Below are positions 8,358-17,678 of a stretch of 64,000 bases of DNA, in pieces. The first letter of the stretch is position 1; the number at the start of each line of letters is the position of its first letter. The position numbers were made by a program, and so were the translations under genes. Below the pieces are notes generated by a model that was given only the letters and a program-made list of their open reading frames with translations, was not told where the DNA came from and ran no database searches. The stretch spans positions 496,001 through 560,000 of the forward strand of contig NZ_CP159981.1 in assembly GCF_041380365.1 (NCBI RefSeq), in the 5' to 3' direction. The stretch comes from Buchananella sp. 14KM1171 (lineage in GTDB: Bacteria > Actinomycetota > Actinomycetes > Actinomycetales > Actinomycetaceae).

Positions 8358-9620
8358 ATGCGACTCTTGCTTAGCCCCATGGGTAGTTACGGCGACATGC
8401 TGCCTTATCTGGCGATCGCGAAGGAGGCGGTGGCGCGCGGCCACGAGGTGGTGGTCTACGGCTTTCCCAAGTTTCAGGAGTGGGCGCAGTCCACTGGCGC
8501 CCGCTACGTGCCGCTTTCTTCCGACGAGGTCTACGACTCGGTTGTGCGCGAGGTGCAAAAGACCAATCCGCTGCAGTCCTTGAAGGTGGCCCTGGAGCGC
8601 CAGGTGGAAGGCGTGGGCCCGTTCGTGGAGGCGATGCGGGCGGACGTGGTGCCCGGTGACACCATGGCCCTGGGTGGCCTGTTCATGCCGGCCCACCGGG
8701 TGCTGGCGGAGATCACGGACACGCTGGACGTGACGCTGCACCTGGCGGCGGCCTCCATCGGTTCCTTTGCGCAGCCGCCGCGCTACGCCACGCAGCTGGA
8801 CCTGGGCCGCAAGCTGATCCGTTCCCGGCGGGTCAACCGACTGATCTGGCGGGGCGCGGACCGCATGTTCTTCAAGCGCCACTTCACTCACCCGTTGAAC
8901 CAGATTCGCTCCTCCTACGGGCTGGCCCCGATTCGTGGAGGGGTGATGGCTTGGCACAACCAGGCTCACATGATGTTGGGTTTGTTCCCCGAGTGGTTCT
9001 CCCACGCCCCGGATTGGCCCTCGCAGCTGGTGCAGACCAGCTTCGTGCTGAACGACGAGCAGGGCGGCAAGTCCCTGCCCGCCGAGGTGGAGGAGTTCCT
9101 GGCGGCCGGGCCTGCGCCGGTGGTGTTCACGGCCGGCACGCCGAACATGAAGGCGCGCCCGTTCTTCGCGGAGTCGGTGGAGGCGTGCCGGCGCACGGGC
9201 CTGCGCGGCATCCTGATGTGCCAGTACCCGGAGCTGGTGCCGGCCAACCTGCCCGAGAACGTGATCACGGTGCGCTACGCCCCCTACTCGGTGCTGATGA
9301 GCCGGGCGGCGGTGTTTGTGCACCATGGCGGGATCGGCACGATGGCGCAGGCGTTGCGCGCGGGCGTGCCGCAGCTGATCCGCCCGGTGGGCTACGACCA
9401 GTTCGACAATTCCGAGTCCGCCGTCCGCCTGGGCGTGGCCCGCGAGTTGCTGCCGCGCTTCTACCACGCCGAGGCCCTTGCCGAGGAGCTGCGGGAGATG
9501 GTGGACGACGCTGCCCTGCGCGCCCGCTGCGCCGAGGTGGCCGCCCGGGTTCGCACCGAGTGCGCCACCTCTGCCACCCGGAGCGTGGAGCTGCTGGAGG
9601 CGGCCAACGCCGCGCGCTAG
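8358..9620 (+). CDS. UGT/MGT-like glycosyltransferase (GT1 family)
   Basis: Predicted nucleotide-sugar-dependent glycosyltransferase of the GT-B fold. The N-terminal domain begins MRLLLSPMGSYGDMLPYLAIA, the GT1/GT28 pattern, and the C-terminal domain holds the donor-site signature VFVHHGGIGTMAQALRAGVP with a downstream D-Q pair (YDQFDNS). ATG 8358 has AGGAGAGG eight bases upstream; length 420. Family members glycosylate macrolides, sterols or lipids; the acceptor here cannot be inferred and no biosynthetic genes surround it. A perfect copy of the dispersed motif is embedded at 9500-9515. Confidence 0.8.
   Translation: MRLLLSPMGSYGDMLPYLAIAKEAVARGHEVVVYGFPKFQEWAQSTGARYVPLSSDEVYDSVVREVQKTNPLQSLKVALERQVEGVGPFVEAMRADVVPGDTMALGGLFMPAHRVLAEITDTLDVTLHLAAASIGSFAQPPRYATQLDLGRKLIRSRRVNRLIWRGADRMFFKRHFTHPLNQIRSSYGLAPIRGGVMAWHNQAHMMLGLFPEWFSHAPDWPSQLVQTSFVLNDEQGGKSLPAEVEEFLAAGPAPVVFTAGTPNMKARPFFAESVEACRRTGLRGILMCQYPELVPANLPENVITVRYAPYSVLMSRAAVFVHHGGIGTMAQALRAGVPQLIRPVGYDQFDNSESAVRLGVARELLPRFYHAEALAEELREMVDDAALRARCAEVAARVRTECATSATRSVELLEAANAAR
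9500..9515 (-). repeat. Dispersed 16-bp motif, exact copy in glycosyltransferase
   Basis: GGTGGACGACGCTGCC, exact reverse complement of the consensus, encodes the VDDAA of the C-terminal helix region. Confidence 0.75.
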
Positions 9621-9653
9621 CGGCGCCGCGCCCGTCTCTGCCGTCTTCCCGCC

Positions 9654-10295
9654 CTAGAGCCAGCCGGCCTCGGTGGCGATGCGGGCGGCCTCGGCCCGGG
9701 TGCGGGCGTGCGTCTTCAGCATGGCCGCGCTGACGTGGTTGCGCACGGTGCCCTGGCCGACCCCAAGCTGGGCGGCCACGTCCGCGATCGTGCCGCCCTC
9801 GGCCACCGCGCGCAGCACCTCCTCCTCCCGCTCGGTGAGGGGCGAGGTGCCGCGCGAGAGGGTCTCCACGGCCAGGCTCGGGTCGATCACGCGCAGGCCG
9901 GCATGGACCCGCCGCACGGCCTCGGCCAGCTGCTCCGAGGGGGCGTCCTTCACCACAAACCCGGCGGCCCCGGCGTCCAGGGAGCGCTGCACGTAGCCGG
10001 GCCGCCCGAAGGTGGTCAGCATGAGCACGCGCGTGCCGGGATAGCGCTGGCGGATCTGCGCGCAGGCGGTGATCCCGTCCCCGCCGGGCATCTCCACGTC
10101 CATGAGCACCACGTCCACCGGCGCCCCGGGCCGCCCGGACCGGGCGGCCAGCTCCGCCAACGCAGCGAGCGCCTGGCGCCCGTCCCCGGCCTGGCCCACC
10201 ACCTCCAGGTCGGCTTCCAGGCTCAGCAGGGTGGCGATGGCGCCGCGCACCATGGACTGGTCGTCCGCTACCAGCAGGCGGATGGGTTCACTCAT
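9654..10295 (-). CDS. NarL/DesR-type response regulator
   Basis: DNA-binding regulator of a two-component pair. The receiver domain has the acidic pair DD (residues 11-12), phosphoacceptor Asp in VVLMDVEMPG, Thr in LMLTTFG and Lys in FVVKDAPS; the C-terminal LuxR-type helix-turn-helix is SPLTEREEEVL...ADVAAQLGVGQGTVRNH. The start overlaps the kinase stop by eight bases. It is the last gene of the ABC-kinase operon and probably controls it through the inverted repeat at 13443-13454 (inference). Confidence 0.9.
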   Translation of the reverse strand: MSEPIRLLVADDQSMVRGAIATLLSLEADLEVVGQAGDGRQALAALAELAARSGRPGAPVDVVLMDVEMPGGDGITACAQIRQRYPGTRVLMLTTFGRPGYVQRSLDAGAAGFVVKDAPSEQLAEAVRRVHAGLRVIDPSLAVETLSRGTSPLTEREEEVLRAVAEGGTIADVAAQLGVGQGTVRNHVSAAMLKTHARTRAEAARIATEAGWL

Positions 10296-11436
10296 GGTTC
10301 AGCTCCAGTTCTACCTTCCATTGCCCGTCGCGCTGCCCCCAGGTGAGGTGCCCGCGCTCCCCCACGCGGGCGCGCAGCCCGCTCAGCCCGGTGCCCGCGC
10401 TCTTGTCTGCAGCGCCGGTGGCCCGAAATAGGGGCAGGCGGGCGGCGACGTCGTTCACCACGGTAACGCCGGCGGGGTGCACCCTGACCTTGACGTAGGA
10501 GCACACGGAGTGACGCACGGCGTTGGTGGCGGCCTCGCGGATCGTGTGGGCCACCAGGGTGGAGTCGACGCCCGGGGCGGGCATGCCCTCCACGGTGACC
10601 TCGAACTGCGCCCCGGCGCCCTCTATCAGCCGGCGGGCGCTGTCGAGTTCCGCCTCCGGCAGCAGCACTCGGTTGGCGCTGACTACCTGGCGGATTTCGG
10701 TCAGGGCGGTGCGGGAGAGTTCGGTGAGCTCGTCGATGTGGGCGCGGGCCTCCTCCGCGCGGCCGGCGTCCAGGAGGCGCCCGGCCAGGTCTGCCTTGAT
10801 GGTGATGCCGGTGAGGGTGTGGCCCAGGATGTCGTGCAGGTCGGCGCTCATGCGGTTGCGCTCGCGCTCCTGGGCGATCTCCAGGGCCTGGGCGGCCTCG
10901 AGTTCCTTGCGGTATTCGGCCTCCACGGCGTAGCGGGAGAACAGGCAGGAGGCCAGGGTGACGCCGATGACCATGAGCGCGAACACCGTCTCCAGCGGGA
11001 AGAGCCAGTATTCGGCCATGGCTAGCACCAGCACGGCCAGCACGCCGGGCCACACCCAGCGGCGCGGGGACTGGAGAGCCACCTGGGCGGCCACGTAGCA
11101 GAGCATGAAGAGCATGCCCGCGCCGCCGTTGCTCGCCGACCACCCCGCCAGCCCCACCTGCAAGAGCGCCATGAGCGCGGTGGTGAGCAGGAATGCGCGC
11201 CAGCCGGCGGTGGTGCGCGGGGCGGGGTCGTTGATGAGCCAGGAGGCCACGTAGGTGACCAGCATGGCCACCATTCCCGCGAAGTAGACGGCGCCCTCCA
11301 GGGTGGTCAGGCCGTAGCCGAAGGCGGCGTGGAAGCCGAAGCCCATGAAGAGCAGGGACGGCGAGGACCACTTCAGCGCCGTCCACCGCTCCAGCGGCAC
11401 GCCCCAGAAGCGTGCACCCGCCTCAGCTTGCTTCAC
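10288..11436 (-). CDS. DesK-type sensor histidine kinase
   Basis: Membrane sensor kinase of the HisKA_3 family. About six hydrophobic segments fill residues 30-175; the phosphoacceptor His lies in MSADLHDILGHTLTGI, and the ATP-binding HATPase domain has the N box IREAATNAVRHS and a G box TGLSGLRARV. GTG 11436 has GAGGAGGAAG upstream. No large extracellular domain is seen, so it probably senses a membrane signal or the transporter's state, as in DesK and LiaS kinases (inference). Confidence 0.9.
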   Translation of the reverse strand: MKQAEAGARFWGVPLERWTALKWSSPSLLFMGFGFHAAFGYGLTTLEGAVYFAGMVAMLVTYVASWLINDPAPRTTAGWRAFLLTTALMALLQVGLAGWSASNGGAGMLFMLCYVAAQVALQSPRRWVWPGVLAVLVLAMAEYWLFPLETVFALMVIGVTLASCLFSRYAVEAEYRKELEAAQALEIAQERERNRMSADLHDILGHTLTGITIKADLAGRLLDAGRAEEARAHIDELTELSRTALTEIRQVVSANRVLLPEAELDSARRLIEGAGAQFEVTVEGMPAPGVDSTLVAHTIREAATNAVRHSVCSYVKVRVHPAGVTVVNDVAARLPLFRATGAADKSAGTGLSGLRARVGERGHLTWGQRDGQWKVELELNHE

Positions 11437-11584
11437 CGTCTTCCTCCTCGCCGTTTGTTGCTAGTTTGCCCGCCCGACGGCGCGGTTGTCCGCATTGTCC
11501 AACGCCGCGCCCGCCGCCTGACCCGGTTGCCGCCCTCGCGGTGGCCTGCGGGTGTCCGACGCTCCGCCCGCCGCCCTCTGGGCG

Positions 11585-12400
11585 TTAACGCCCGGTGTTG
11601 CGGTGGTTGCCCCACGCTGCCGCGAGCGCGAACAGCACGGTCCAGGCCAGGTAGTTGAGCAGCCAGCTCCACTTGAAGGCCGCCCAGCCGTAGGAGGAGA
11701 GCTGGACGATGTTGGTCATGCCGTAGAACGGGGTCCAGGGGGCCACGGCGGCCCAGAAGGAGCCCATCTGGGACAGTGGGATGAACAGCCCGGCCGCGAA
11801 GGAGCCCACCACGGTGATGCCGCTGGTGAGGGCGAAGGCGCCGTCGCTGCGCACCAGGAAGGCGCAGGCCAGGCCCACGGCGGCGGGCAGGGCGGAGAGG
11901 GCGACGATGAGGAGGGCGGCCTGCACCCAGGCGCCGGCGTACATGCGTGCCCCGGTCAGGGCTCCCACCGTGAAGACGATCCCGGTCACGACGGCCGCGG
12001 TGAGCATGGCCGCGCCGATGCGGGCCAGGATGGCGCCCATCGAGCTCAGCGGGGTCATGGCGTAGAGCCGGGAGATGCCGCTGGTGCGCTCCAGCGCCAC
12101 CACCGAGCCCATCGAGGAGGTGGTCATGATGGTGCCGTACAGGGCCATGTTCACCAGCACCACTGCGGCCACGTTTGAGTTGACCGTCCACTGCTGGGAG
12201 TAGGCCTGGCCGGCGCCGAACATGAGGTACATGAAGGTGGGCATGAGCACGGCGAAACCGACGGAGTAGGGATTGGTCACCAGCTTGACGAAGCTGTACC
12301 AAAACACCCAGCCGATTCCGCGCCAGCCCGGGGTGAGCGGGCGCGAGCGCAGGTCTGGGATGGTGGCGGGGCTGGTTGGGTTCGAGGCGGTGCTGATCAT
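11585..12400 (-). CDS. ABC-2 type transporter permease
   Basis: Six-helix permease of an ABC exporter. Hydrophobic segments, the ABC-2 region around MALYGTIMTTSSMGSVVALERTSGISRLYAMTPLS (given in part) and the conserved C-terminal stretch AVAPWTPFYGMTNIVQLSS support the family. It follows the ATPase by 55 bp. The stop codon lies within a 14-bp palindrome, GGGCGTTAACGCCC (11580-11593). Substrate unknown; a lipid, peptide or antibiotic is typical of the genetic arrangement. Confidence 0.85.
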   Translation of the reverse strand: MISTASNPTSPATIPDLRSRPLTPGWRGIGWVFWYSFVKLVTNPYSVGFAVLMPTFMYLMFGAGQAYSQQWTVNSNVAAVVLVNMALYGTIMTTSSMGSVVALERTSGISRLYAMTPLSSMGAILARIGAAMLTAAVVTGIVFTVGALTGARMYAGAWVQAALLIVALSALPAAVGLACAFLVRSDGAFALTSGITVVGSFAAGLFIPLSQMGSFWAAVAPWTPFYGMTNIVQLSSYGWAAFKWSWLLNYLAWTVLFALAAAWGNHRNTGR

Positions 12401-12455
12401 TTCTCTGTTTCTTCCGAGGAGAGGTGAGGGTGGAGCGGTTCTGATGGGGCAGCGG

Positions 12456-13382
12456 TCAGGAGGTCAGGCGGGCGAAGGCGTCCTCCAGGGACGGGGAGGT
12501 GATCTCCAGGTCGTGTACCCCGTCCAGGTCCAGCAGGGCGCGGGCCACCTGGTCGGTCTGGGCGCAGCGCGCCACCAGCTCCGCCTCGCCGGCAGGAACG
12601 TCGGCCAGGCGCCACTCGAAATCGGCCCCGCCCAGTCCGCAGCCGGCCAGGGCGGACTCGGTCTGCCCGCGCCGAGCGGCGGGCACCAGGGCGCGCAGGG
12701 TGCGCAGGCGGGACAGGCGACGCAGCTCGTCGGTGGGGGCGTCGGCCACGATCGCGCCGTCCTTCATGATGACTGTGCGCTGGGCGAACTGCTCGGCTTC
12801 GGCCAGGTAGTGCGTGGCGAACACGATGGTGCGACCGCGCTCGGCCTGGGTGGCCATCATGTCCCAGAACTCGCGGCGGGCCGTGGCGTCCATGCCGGCG
12901 GTGGGCTCGTCCAGGATCAGCAGCAGCGGGTCCGGCAGCAGCGCCAACGCCAGGCGCACCCGCTGCTGCTCGCCGCCGGAGAGCTTGCCGATCCGCCTGC
13001 CGCGCAGCTCGGTCAGGTGCGTCTCGGCCAGCACCTGCTCCAGGGGCAGGGCGGTGGCGTGGGTGGAGGCGAACAGGTGCAGCATCTGCCCCACCGTGTG
13101 GTCCAGCAGCAGCGCGCCCGTCTGGTGCACCACCCCCACGGCCGAGCGCTTGATCGCCTGACGCGGCGGGCCTCCCCACAGGGAAACCCGGCCGGAGTCG
13201 GGGGCCTGGAGCCCCAGGATCATGTCGATCAGCGTGGTCTTGCCTGCGCCGTTCTTGCCCAGCAGGGCCAGGATCTGGCCGGAGGGCACGGACACGGAGA
13301 CGTCGTCCACGGCGGTGGTGGCACCAAATCGCTTGGTGACGGCGGCGACCTCGATTGCGGTGGGAATGCGGGAATCTTCCAT
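12456..13382 (-). CDS. ABC transporter ATP-binding protein (drug/lipid exporter type)
   Basis: Energises the adjacent ABC-2 permease. Walker A LLGKNGAGKTTL, Q loop VVHQTGA, signature KLSGGEQQRVRLAL, Walker B LLLILDEPTAGMD and the switch His in VFATHYLAEA are all present. I start at ATG 13382 (308 residues), just before the ABC domain; the frame is open to an ATG at 13448, inside the putative operator. First gene of an ATPase-permease-kinase-regulator operon. Confidence 0.9.
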   Translation of the reverse strand: MEDSRIPTAIEVAAVTKRFGATTAVDDVSVSVPSGQILALLGKNGAGKTTLIDMILGLQAPDSGRVSLWGGPPRQAIKRSAVGVVHQTGALLLDHTVGQMLHLFASTHATALPLEQVLAETHLTELRGRRIGKLSGGEQQRVRLALALLPDPLLLILDEPTAGMDATARREFWDMMATQAERGRTIVFATHYLAEAEQFAQRTVIMKDGAIVADAPTDELRRLSRLRTLRALVPAARRGQTESALAGCGLGGADFEWRLADVPAGEAELVARCAQTDQVARALLDLDGVHDLEITSPSLEDAFARLTS

Positions 13383-13442
13383 GCCACCAGTGTGGCCCGG
13401 CCGGCGCGACGCCAGAAGTGGCAGGCGTAGCGCGGCCAGCAC

Positions 13443-13454
13443 TGACATTTGTCA
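13443..13454. promoter_or_regulatory. Putative operator of the ABC/two-component operon
   Basis: Perfect inverted repeat TGACA-TT-TGTCA upstream of the ATPase gene. LuxR-type response regulators bind such short spaced repeats, and this is the only clear one near the operon start. Autoregulation by the response regulator is inferred. Confidence 0.5.
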
Positions 13455-13693
13455 TAGGTGCCGCGCCCCGCCCGACTTCGGCCTAGCCCGCGGGCGTGCC
13501 CCGGCTTGACTCAGCTTGACCCGGCTTGCCCCCGCGCCGCCTGGGCAACAGGCGGCTGGACGACAGTTCGCCCCAAGCCGTCGCATCCGATTGTTGCGAA
13601 GCTGACACGCTGCCAGAATGTTGCCAGTTAGCGAGTGCCGGCCCGGCCACCTAGCCGCGCCCTGGTCTCGCCCGATTGAAACGGAACGCAGGC

Positions 13694-16087
13694 ATGAGCT
13701 CTCCCCGGTCCTCGTCCAGCTCCCCCTCCACCGCGCCCGCCAGGCGCCCAGACCCACGCAGGACGCCAGCTGGTGGGGGCGGCCGGGAGGCAGCGTCGTC
13801 CACCAGGAGCAAGAGCGCCGGCCGCGCCATCGTCTCGGTAGTGCTGCTGCTGGCGTGGCTGGCGGTCGCCGCGATCGGCGGCCCCTACTTCGGACGCGTG
13901 GGGGAGGTGGCGTCCAACAGCCTGGCGGCGTTCCTACCGTCGTCGGCGGAGGCCACGCAGGTGCAAGAGCGCCTGGGCGAATTCCGCAGCTCAAACGACA
14001 TCCCGGCCATCGTCGTCTTCACCACCGACTCCCCCATCGACAAGCAGACCCAGGGCCAGCTGATGGAGCTGCTGGGTAAGGCCGCGCAGGTGGAGGGAGT
14101 GAGCGACGCCTACTCCCCCGTGCTCGTCTCAGAGGACACCCTGGCGGCGCAGGCCTTCATGGCCATCGAGGAGGGCGCGGACATCAACGACTCCGTCACC
14201 GCCCTGCTCTCCACGCTGCGCCAGGATGCCCCAGACGGCTTCACCGTCTACGTCACCGGCCCGGCCGGCTTCACCTCAGACCTGGTCACCGCGTTCGGCG
14301 GCATCGACGGGCTGCTGCTGATCGTGGCCCTGGTGGCGGTGCTGGTGATCCTGGTGCTGGTCTACCGCTCCTTCCTGCTGCCCATCGCCGTGCTGGCCAC
14401 CAGCCTGTTCGCGCTGTGCGCCGCGCTGCTGACCGTGTGGTGGCTGGCCAAGTGGGAGGTGCTGCTGCTCAACGGCCAGACGCAGGGAATCTTGTTCATC
14501 CTGGTCATCGGCGCGGCCACCGATTACTCGCTGCTCTACGTCTCGCGCTACCGCGAGGAGCTGCGGGTGACCCGCGACAAGTGGCAGGCCACGCGCGCGG
14601 CCTGGAAGGGCTCCGTGGAGCCGATCCTGGCCTCCGGTTCCACGGTCATCGCCGGCCTGATGTGCCTGCTACTGAGCGACCTGAAGTCCAACGCGGCGCT
14701 GGGGCCGGTGGCCTCCATCGGTATCGCCTTCGCCATGCTGGCGGCCCTGACCATGCTGCCCGCGGCCCTCTACCTGCTGGGCAGGGTGGCGTTCTGGCCC
14801 AGCGCCCCGCGCTTCGAACCGGAGGTGGTGGCCGCCGAGGGCGGCATGCCCACCGGCGGCCTGTGGACCCGCCTGGCCCGCTGGGTGCAGCGCCGCCCGC
14901 GCACCATCTGGGTGGTCACCACCGTGGTGCTGCTGATCGGCGCGCTGGGCGTGCCTCAGCTGAAGGTGGGCGGCGTGCCGCAGTCCGAGCTGGTGCTGGG
15001 CACCTCCCAGGCCCGCGACGGCCAGGTGGCGCTGGGCAAGCACTTCCCCGGCGGCTCCGGCAGCCCGGCCCAGGTCATCGTGCCGCAGGCAGAGCTGGAG
15101 ACCGCCGTGCTGATCCTGGAGTCCTTCTCCGGCATCGAGGGAATCTCCGTGGTCAGCGCCGACTCCCCGGCCGGGGCCGCCCCGATCACCTCCGAGGGCA
15201 TAGTGCCGCTGGGCCCGCCCGGCACCCCGCCGGCCACCCCCACGGTCGCGGGCGGGGACGTGCTGTTGCAGGCCACGCTCACCGACGCCCCGGACTCCGA
15301 CGCGGCGGCGGCCACCATCGACGACCTACGCGCCACGCTGCACCGCGAGGTCCCCGGCGCGCTGGTGGGCGGCGTGACCGCTACCGCCGTGGACACCACG
15401 GCCGCCTCCATCCACGACCGCAACCTGATCCTGCCAGTGGTGCTGTTCGTGATCTGGGTGATCCTGATCCTGCTGCTGCGCTCGGTGCTGGCCCCGATCG
15501 TCCTGATCGCCACCACCGCCCTGTCCTTCGCCACCGCGATGGGCATCTCCGCGTGGATCTTCAACTACCTGCTGGACTTCCCGGGCGCGGACGCCTCCGT
15601 GCCGCTGTTCGGCTTCGTGTTCCTGGTGGCGCTGGGCATCGACTACAACATCTTCCTGATGGCCCGCGTGCGCGAGGAAACCCTGCAGCACGGCACCCGC
15701 GCCGGCATCACGCGCGGCCTGGCCATCACCGGCGGGGTCATCACCTCCGCCGGCCTGGTGCTGGCGGCCACGTTTGCCGCCCTGTTCGTCATCCCGATCC
15801 TGTTCCTGGCGCAGTTGGCTTTCATCGTGGCCTTCGGCGTGCTGCTGGACACCTTCGTGGTGCGCACCTTGCTGGTGCCGGCCCTCGGCCTGGACATCGG
15901 GCCGCGCATCTGGTGGCCATCTAAGTTGATGCACGACGCTGCCGCGCCCACGCCCCCTGCTCCCGCCGGCGCCACCGCGCGCCTGGCCGGGTCGGAGGCC
16001 GGCGACCCGGCCGGTGGGGCGGCGGGCGGCTCCAAGAGGGCGACGGGCGGAGCGTCGTCCAAGCGGCAGAGCTCCGGGGGTAAGTAG
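13694..16087 (+). CDS. MMPL family transporter
   Basis: Large RND/MMPL membrane protein of about 797 residues, likely moving lipids or small hydrophobic compounds using the proton gradient. It has two similar halves: a first helix, an extracellular domain, then five or six helices, repeated. GxxxDY motifs in each half (IGAATDYSLLYVSRYRE and VALGIDYNIFLMARVREE) are the family's proton-relay signature. ATG 13694 is preferred; TTG 13676 is an alternative. Its N-terminal Ser/Pro/Gly-rich tail includes an exact dispersed motif (13789-13804) and the C-terminal tail another (16048-16063). Its stop abuts the next start. Confidence 0.9.
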   Translation: MSSPRSSSSSPSTAPARRPDPRRTPAGGGGREAASSTRSKSAGRAIVSVVLLLAWLAVAAIGGPYFGRVGEVASNSLAAFLPSSAEATQVQERLGEFRSSNDIPAIVVFTTDSPIDKQTQGQLMELLGKAAQVEGVSDAYSPVLVSEDTLAAQAFMAIEEGADINDSVTALLSTLRQDAPDGFTVYVTGPAGFTSDLVTAFGGIDGLLLIVALVAVLVILVLVYRSFLLPIAVLATSLFALCAALLTVWWLAKWEVLLLNGQTQGILFILVIGAATDYSLLYVSRYREELRVTRDKWQATRAAWKGSVEPILASGSTVIAGLMCLLLSDLKSNAALGPVASIGIAFAMLAALTMLPAALYLLGRVAFWPSAPRFEPEVVAAEGGMPTGGLWTRLARWVQRRPRTIWVVTTVVLLIGALGVPQLKVGGVPQSELVLGTSQARDGQVALGKHFPGGSGSPAQVIVPQAELETAVLILESFSGIEGISVVSADSPAGAAPITSEGIVPLGPPGTPPATPTVAGGDVLLQATLTDAPDSDAAAATIDDLRATLHREVPGALVGGVTATAVDTTAASIHDRNLILPVVLFVIWVILILLLRSVLAPIVLIATTALSFATAMGISAWIFNYLLDFPGADASVPLFGFVFLVALGIDYNIFLMARVREETLQHGTRAGITRGLAITGGVITSAGLVLAATFAALFVIPILFLAQLAFIVAFGVLLDTFVVRTLLVPALGLDIGPRIWWPSKLMHDAAAPTPPAPAGATARLAGSEAGDPAGGAAGGSKRATGGASSKRQSSGGK
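13789..13804 (+). repeat. Dispersed 16-bp motif, exact copy in MMPL gene
   Basis: GGCAGCGTCGTCCACC matches the consensus fully; it lies in codons of the low-complexity N-terminal tail, read as EAASST. Confidence 0.75.
16048..16063 (+). repeat. Dispersed 16-bp motif in MMPL C-terminal tail
   Basis: CGGAGCGTCGTCCAAG, in codons reading GGASSK near the protein's end. Confidence 0.6.
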
Positions 16088-16516
16088 ATGCGGCTGTGGT
16101 CCCTGCACCCCGCCCATCTGGATCGGGCCGGGCTGGTGGCCGGGTGGCGCGAGGCGCTGCTGGCGCAGGCGGTGCTGGCCGGCAAGACGAAGGGCTACCA
16201 GCACCACCCGCAGCTGGAGCGCTTCCGCCGGGCGGAGGCGCCGCTGGAGGCGATGGGGGCGTTCCTGAGCGCCCTGCACGCGGAGGCCAGCGCGCGCGGC
16301 TACCGCTTCGACGCCTCCAAGATCATCCACCCGGGCGCGCGGGTGGCACCGATCCCGGTGACCAGGGGGCAGCTGGACTACGAGTGGGCCCACCTGGGCG
16401 CCAAGCTGGCCCAGCGCTCCCCCGCAGACCGCGAGCGCTGGGAGACTGCTAGCCCGAGCGCCCATCCGCTCTTTAGCGTCATCGGGGGAGGCCCAGAGCC
16501 GTGGGAGCGAACGTGA
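16088..16516 (+). CDS. Pyrimidine dimer DNA glycosylase-like protein
   Basis: Small protein (142 residues) resembling the Pyr_excise family: MRLWSLHPAHLDRAGLVAGWREALLAQ is the conserved start, followed by GKTKGYQHHPQLERF. Family members related to T4 endonuclease V act on UV-damaged DNA, but most bacterial copies are uncharacterised. ATG follows directly after the MMPL stop, and its stop overlaps the next start (GTGA), so the three genes are probably one transcript. Confidence 0.7.
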   Translation: MRLWSLHPAHLDRAGLVAGWREALLAQAVLAGKTKGYQHHPQLERFRRAEAPLEAMGAFLSALHAEASARGYRFDASKIIHPGARVAPIPVTRGQLDYEWAHLGAKLAQRSPADRERWETASPSAHPLFSVIGGGPEPWERT

Positions 16517-17496
16517 GCAAGAGGATCGTGGTGGCCGGGGCCTCCGGGCTGATCGGCGGCGAGCTGGTGGCCGCCCTGCGCGGGCGCGGCGACGCCGTGA
16601 CCTGCCTGGTGCGGCGCGAGCCGCGCGGGCCGTTCGAGGCCAGGTGGGAGCCTTCTAGGGGCGTGCTGGATGCGGGGGTGCTGGCCGGCGCGGACGCGGT
16701 GGTGGTGCTCAACGGCGCCAGCATCGCCCGCCTGCCGTGGACCGCCAAGTACCGGCGCGAGCTGGTGGCCTCCCGGCTGACCCCTGTGCGCACCGTGGTG
16801 CGGGCACTCGCCGAGCTGCCGGGCGGTGCGGCGGGCGGTGCGGGCGGTGCGGGCGGTACGGGCGGTACGGCGGTCGGTGCGGCGGACGGCTCGGGCGGTA
16901 CGGCGGGCGGTGCGGGCCAGCCGCTGCTGGTGAGCGCGTCCGCGGTCGGCTTCTACGGCAGCCAGCCGGGGGCGGAGTTGACGGAGTCTGGCGCGCCCGG
17001 GGCTACCTTCCTGGCCGGGCTGTGCCAGCGCTGGGAGGCCCAGGCGCTCGCCGCCGCCCCGGGCACCGACGTGGCACTGCTGCGCACGGCGCCCGTGGTG
17101 CACCGCGAGTCCTTCCTGCGCCCGCTCATCGCCATCACCCGGCTGGGGTTGGCCGGCCCGCTGGCCGGCGGGCGCCAGGTGTGGCCGTGGATCTCCCTGG
17201 CCGACGAGGTCGGCGCGATCCTGCACGTGATCGACCACCGCCTGACCGGCCCGGTGAACCTGTGCGGCCCCACCCCGGCCACGGCGAACGACGTTGGCCG
17301 CGCAGTCGCCCGGCTGCTGCGCCGCCCCTTCTGGCTGCCGGCCCCGGCGTTCGGCTTGCGCATGGCGCTGGGGCGGGAGGCTGCCGACGCCCTGCTGCTG
17401 GCGGACGCGAACGTGCGGCCGCGAGCCCTGCTGGACTCCGGCTTCGCGTTCACCCACCCCACGGTGAGCGAGGCGATCCAGGCGGCCCTGGAGTAG
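16513..17496 (+). CDS. TIGR01777-family NAD-dependent epimerase-like protein
   Basis: Rossmann-fold short-chain dehydrogenase relative (YfcH/SulA type). Nucleotide-binding GASGLIGGELVAAL lies at the N-terminus; LNGASIARLPWT and LVSASAVGFYGSQ with the YxxxK-like region follow, and the DUF1731-like C-terminus ends LLDSGFAFTHPTVSEAI. GTG 16513 overlaps the upstream stop by four bases. An insertion of Gly/Ala/Thr repeats (about residues 103-140; DNA 16823-16917) is built of 9-12-bp tandem repeats and is unusual for the family. Confidence 0.8.
   Translation: MSKRIVVAGASGLIGGELVAALRGRGDAVTCLVRREPRGPFEARWEPSRGVLDAGVLAGADAVVVLNGASIARLPWTAKYRRELVASRLTPVRTVVRALAELPGGAAGGAGGAGGTGGTAVGAADGSGGTAGGAGQPLLVSASAVGFYGSQPGAELTESGAPGATFLAGLCQRWEAQALAAAPGTDVALLRTAPVVHRESFLRPLIAITRLGLAGPLAGGRQVWPWISLADEVGAILHVIDHRLTGPVNLCGPTPATANDVGRAVARLLRRPFWLPAPAFGLRMALGREAADALLLADANVRPRALLDSGFAFTHPTVSEAIQAALE
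16823..16917 (+). repeat. Short tandem repeat inside epimerase gene
   Basis: Runs of GGCGGTGCG/GGCGGTACG units (about 9 bp, in frame) encode a Gly-Ala-Gly-Thr loop. Copy number is likely to vary between strains. Confidence 0.7.
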
Positions 17497-17678
17497 GGCG
17501 GCCGCAGGCAATACCGGCAGCCCTGGAGTAGCGAGGCGCGCCGCCCCTGCGGCGTTGGCGCAACGAATGGACCAAGCACCACGAGAAGCCCGGCGGCAGC
17601 CCCGCCCCTGCGGCCTTGGCGCAACGCCGGGCCACCAAAGCCACCCCGCACCGCAGTGACCCAGGGCACACTTGTGTC

